Assembly (NCBI RefSeq): GCF_002086125.1
Contig: NZ_MVHG01000057.1
Location: forward strand, 1 to 33,214
Source of the DNA: Mycobacterium arosiense ATCC BAA-1401 = DSM 45069
GTDB lineage: Bacteria; Actinomycetota; Actinomycetes; Mycobacteriales; Mycobacteriaceae
Length of the DNA stretch: 33,214 nucleotides
Reading direction: 5' to 3'
Shown piece after piece: positions 33,142-33,214 of the stretch. Below the pieces are notes generated by a model. The model was not told where the DNA came from, searched no databases, and saw nothing but the letters and a program-made list of their open reading frames with translations. Made by a program: the position numbers and the translations under genes. Positions within the stretch are counted from its first letter, which is position 1. Every line of letters begins with the position of its first letter.

Positions 33142-33214
33142 TGTCCTGAGTCGTTAATTCGCCCGCTCTTGTTAGTATGGGTGATGCCGTCGCCGCATGC
33201 TGCCACGATCGTGT

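Noticed and set aside
33150..33214. Possible start of a further gene near 33177 (ATG) or 33181 (GTG) after a TTAGTAT box
   Set aside because: Only about 12 codons are visible, so neither the frame nor a family can be supported.
1..33214. CRISPR arrays, tRNA or rRNA genes, insertion sequences or phage integrase genes
   Set aside because: No regularly spaced repeats, no tRNA-like cloverleaf and no transposase or integrase motifs were seen in reading the window.

Overview
The window is high-GC DNA from a slow-growing mycobacterium, probably a non-tuberculous species. The firmest evidence is the ESX-5 type VII secretion locus at the left end: a PPE gene, a small ferredoxin, cyp143, eccC5 and eccB5, with malQ behind them. 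This is the order I recall from M. tuberculosis (PPE25-Rv1786-cyp143-eccC5-eccB5-malQ), read here in the opposite orientation. ESX-5 is restricted to slow growers. GTG and TTG starts and 4-base stop/start overlaps are frequent.

Layout. Bases 1-8260: left part of ESX-5 (partial PPE, ferredoxin, CYP143, EccC5, EccB5). Bases 8692-12233: malQ, a luciferase-like oxidoreductase and an NTF2-like protein, all on +. Bases 12465-15087: a membrane cytochrome b/molybdopterin oxidoreductase fusion, a small membrane protein and a SRPBCC protein. Bases 15194-17747: an Rv1780-like protein and a DUF4407-type membrane protein (Rv1779c-like), divergently transcribed. Bases 17895-18179: an ANTAR-domain protein, preceded by two strong overlapping inverted repeats. 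Bases 18445-28641: a catabolic island, made of a CoA-transferase gene on - that diverges, across a palindromic promoter region, from a tight eight-gene + operon. The operon encodes a mycofactocin-type SDR, 2-oxoacid-dehydrogenase-like E1 alpha and E1 beta, a free-standing lipoyl domain, a crotonase, an acyl-CoA ligase, a Rieske oxygenase and a KstD-like FAD dehydrogenase. Bases 28651-31549: a second, paralogous crotonase on -, divergent from a cobalt-type thiocyanate hydrolase/nitrile hydratase cluster whose beta- and alpha-type chains are fused, followed by a small accessory protein. Bases 31768-33141: a DEAD-box RNA helicase with a hairpin in its leader.

How the genes may work together. ESX-5 EccB5 and EccC5 are the periplasm-facing and motor subunits that export PE/PPE proteins, and CYP143 with its ferredoxin is the usual guest inside that locus. 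The island at 18.4-28.6 kb reads as a complete small-molecule degradation pathway: activation to a CoA thioester (ligase or CoA-transferase), ring hydroxylation (Rieske), flavin-dependent desaturation, mycofactocin-linked alcohol oxidation, crotonase chemistry and a thiamine-dependent cleavage that loads a free lipoyl carrier. Its substrate cannot be read from the sequence. The most unusual points are the free lipoyl domain without an E2 or E3 partner, two crotonases that both lack the two classical catalytic glutamates, and the fused thiocyanate-hydrolase-like subunit. Statements about orthologues in other genomes come from memory of those genes, not from a search.
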